NCBI GenBank assembly: GCA_036505615.1
Contig: DASXTB010000254.1
Span: 1 to 13,686 of the forward strand
DNA from: DASXTB01 sp036505615
GTDB lineage: Bacteria; Acidobacteriota; UBA6911; JACQSX01
DNA length: 13,686 nucleotides
Direction: 5' to 3'
The notes beneath the pieces are model-generated. The model was not told the DNA's origin and did no database searches. It saw only the letters and a list, made by a program, of their open reading frames with translations. Of this stretch, positions 13,677-13,686 are shown one piece after another; positions within the stretch are counted from its first letter, which is position 1, and each line of letters opens with the position of its first letter. The position numbers and the translations under genes are program-made.

Positions 13677-13686
13677 TGGTCCGTTG
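13659..13686. repeat. TCCGTTG heptamer array, truncated by window end
   Basis: Four units in exact 7-bp register: TCCGTTG, TCAGTTG, TCCGTGG, TCCGTTG. The array reaches the last base of the window and probably continues. It is a third heptamer family, unlike ACCCAAC and CCGCAAT, but with the same period and the same intergenic position beside a gene end. Confidence 0.75.

Overview
The window looks like chromosomal DNA of a Gram-negative, free-living bacterium. An Acidobacteriota-like soil or sediment organism is my best guess. The grounds are moderate GC judged by eye, WYF-AEG type secreted repeats, degenerate heptamer arrays between genes and an environmental-type attC site. No ribosomal or phylogenetic marker is present to prove the taxon.

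Layout, left to right. (1) 1-703: an integron attC-like recombination site, then a two-gene toxin-antitoxin cassette on the plus strand (PF09720-type antitoxin, ParE/RelE-type toxin). (2) 704-5435: three proteostasis genes, all on the minus strand and transcribed in the order clpB (disaggregase), hsp20 (holdase chaperone), htpX (membrane protease). The gaps in this cluster are filled with repeats: a REP-like hairpin plus a 20-bp tandem duplication between clpB and hsp20, a palindromic pair of heptamer arrays between hsp20 and htpX, and a 19-unit heptamer array after htpX. (3) 5436-7188: a divergent promoter region and a secreted MltD-like lytic transglycosylase with LysM. (4) 7449-9779: a large secreted protein of unknown function with a LamG-like domain, a FlgD-type Ig-like domain and four beta-sandwich repeats, starting with TTG. 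(5) 9787-13638: a tightly packed minus-strand operon uvrB-aroA-aroK, with overlapping genes, that couples nucleotide excision repair to two shikimate-pathway steps. Its promoter abuts another heptamer array that runs off the window end.

How the parts work together: ClpB and Hsp20 form the classical aggregate-handling pair, and HtpX removes damaged membrane proteins, so the left half is a protein quality-control block. The transglycosylase and the repeat protein act outside the cytoplasm. aroA and aroK catalyse shikimate 3-phosphate formation and its condensation with PEP.

The most unusual content lies between the genes. Degenerate 7-bp tandem repeats occur in three sequence families (ACCCAAC, CCGCAAT, TCCGTTG). 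They flank htpX in inverted orientation, build an imperfect palindrome of about 435 bp, are strongly G-quadruplex-prone on one strand, and at uvrB may supply the -35 element. Two promoters (mltD, uvrB) sit so close to their start codons that the messages should be leaderless or nearly so.
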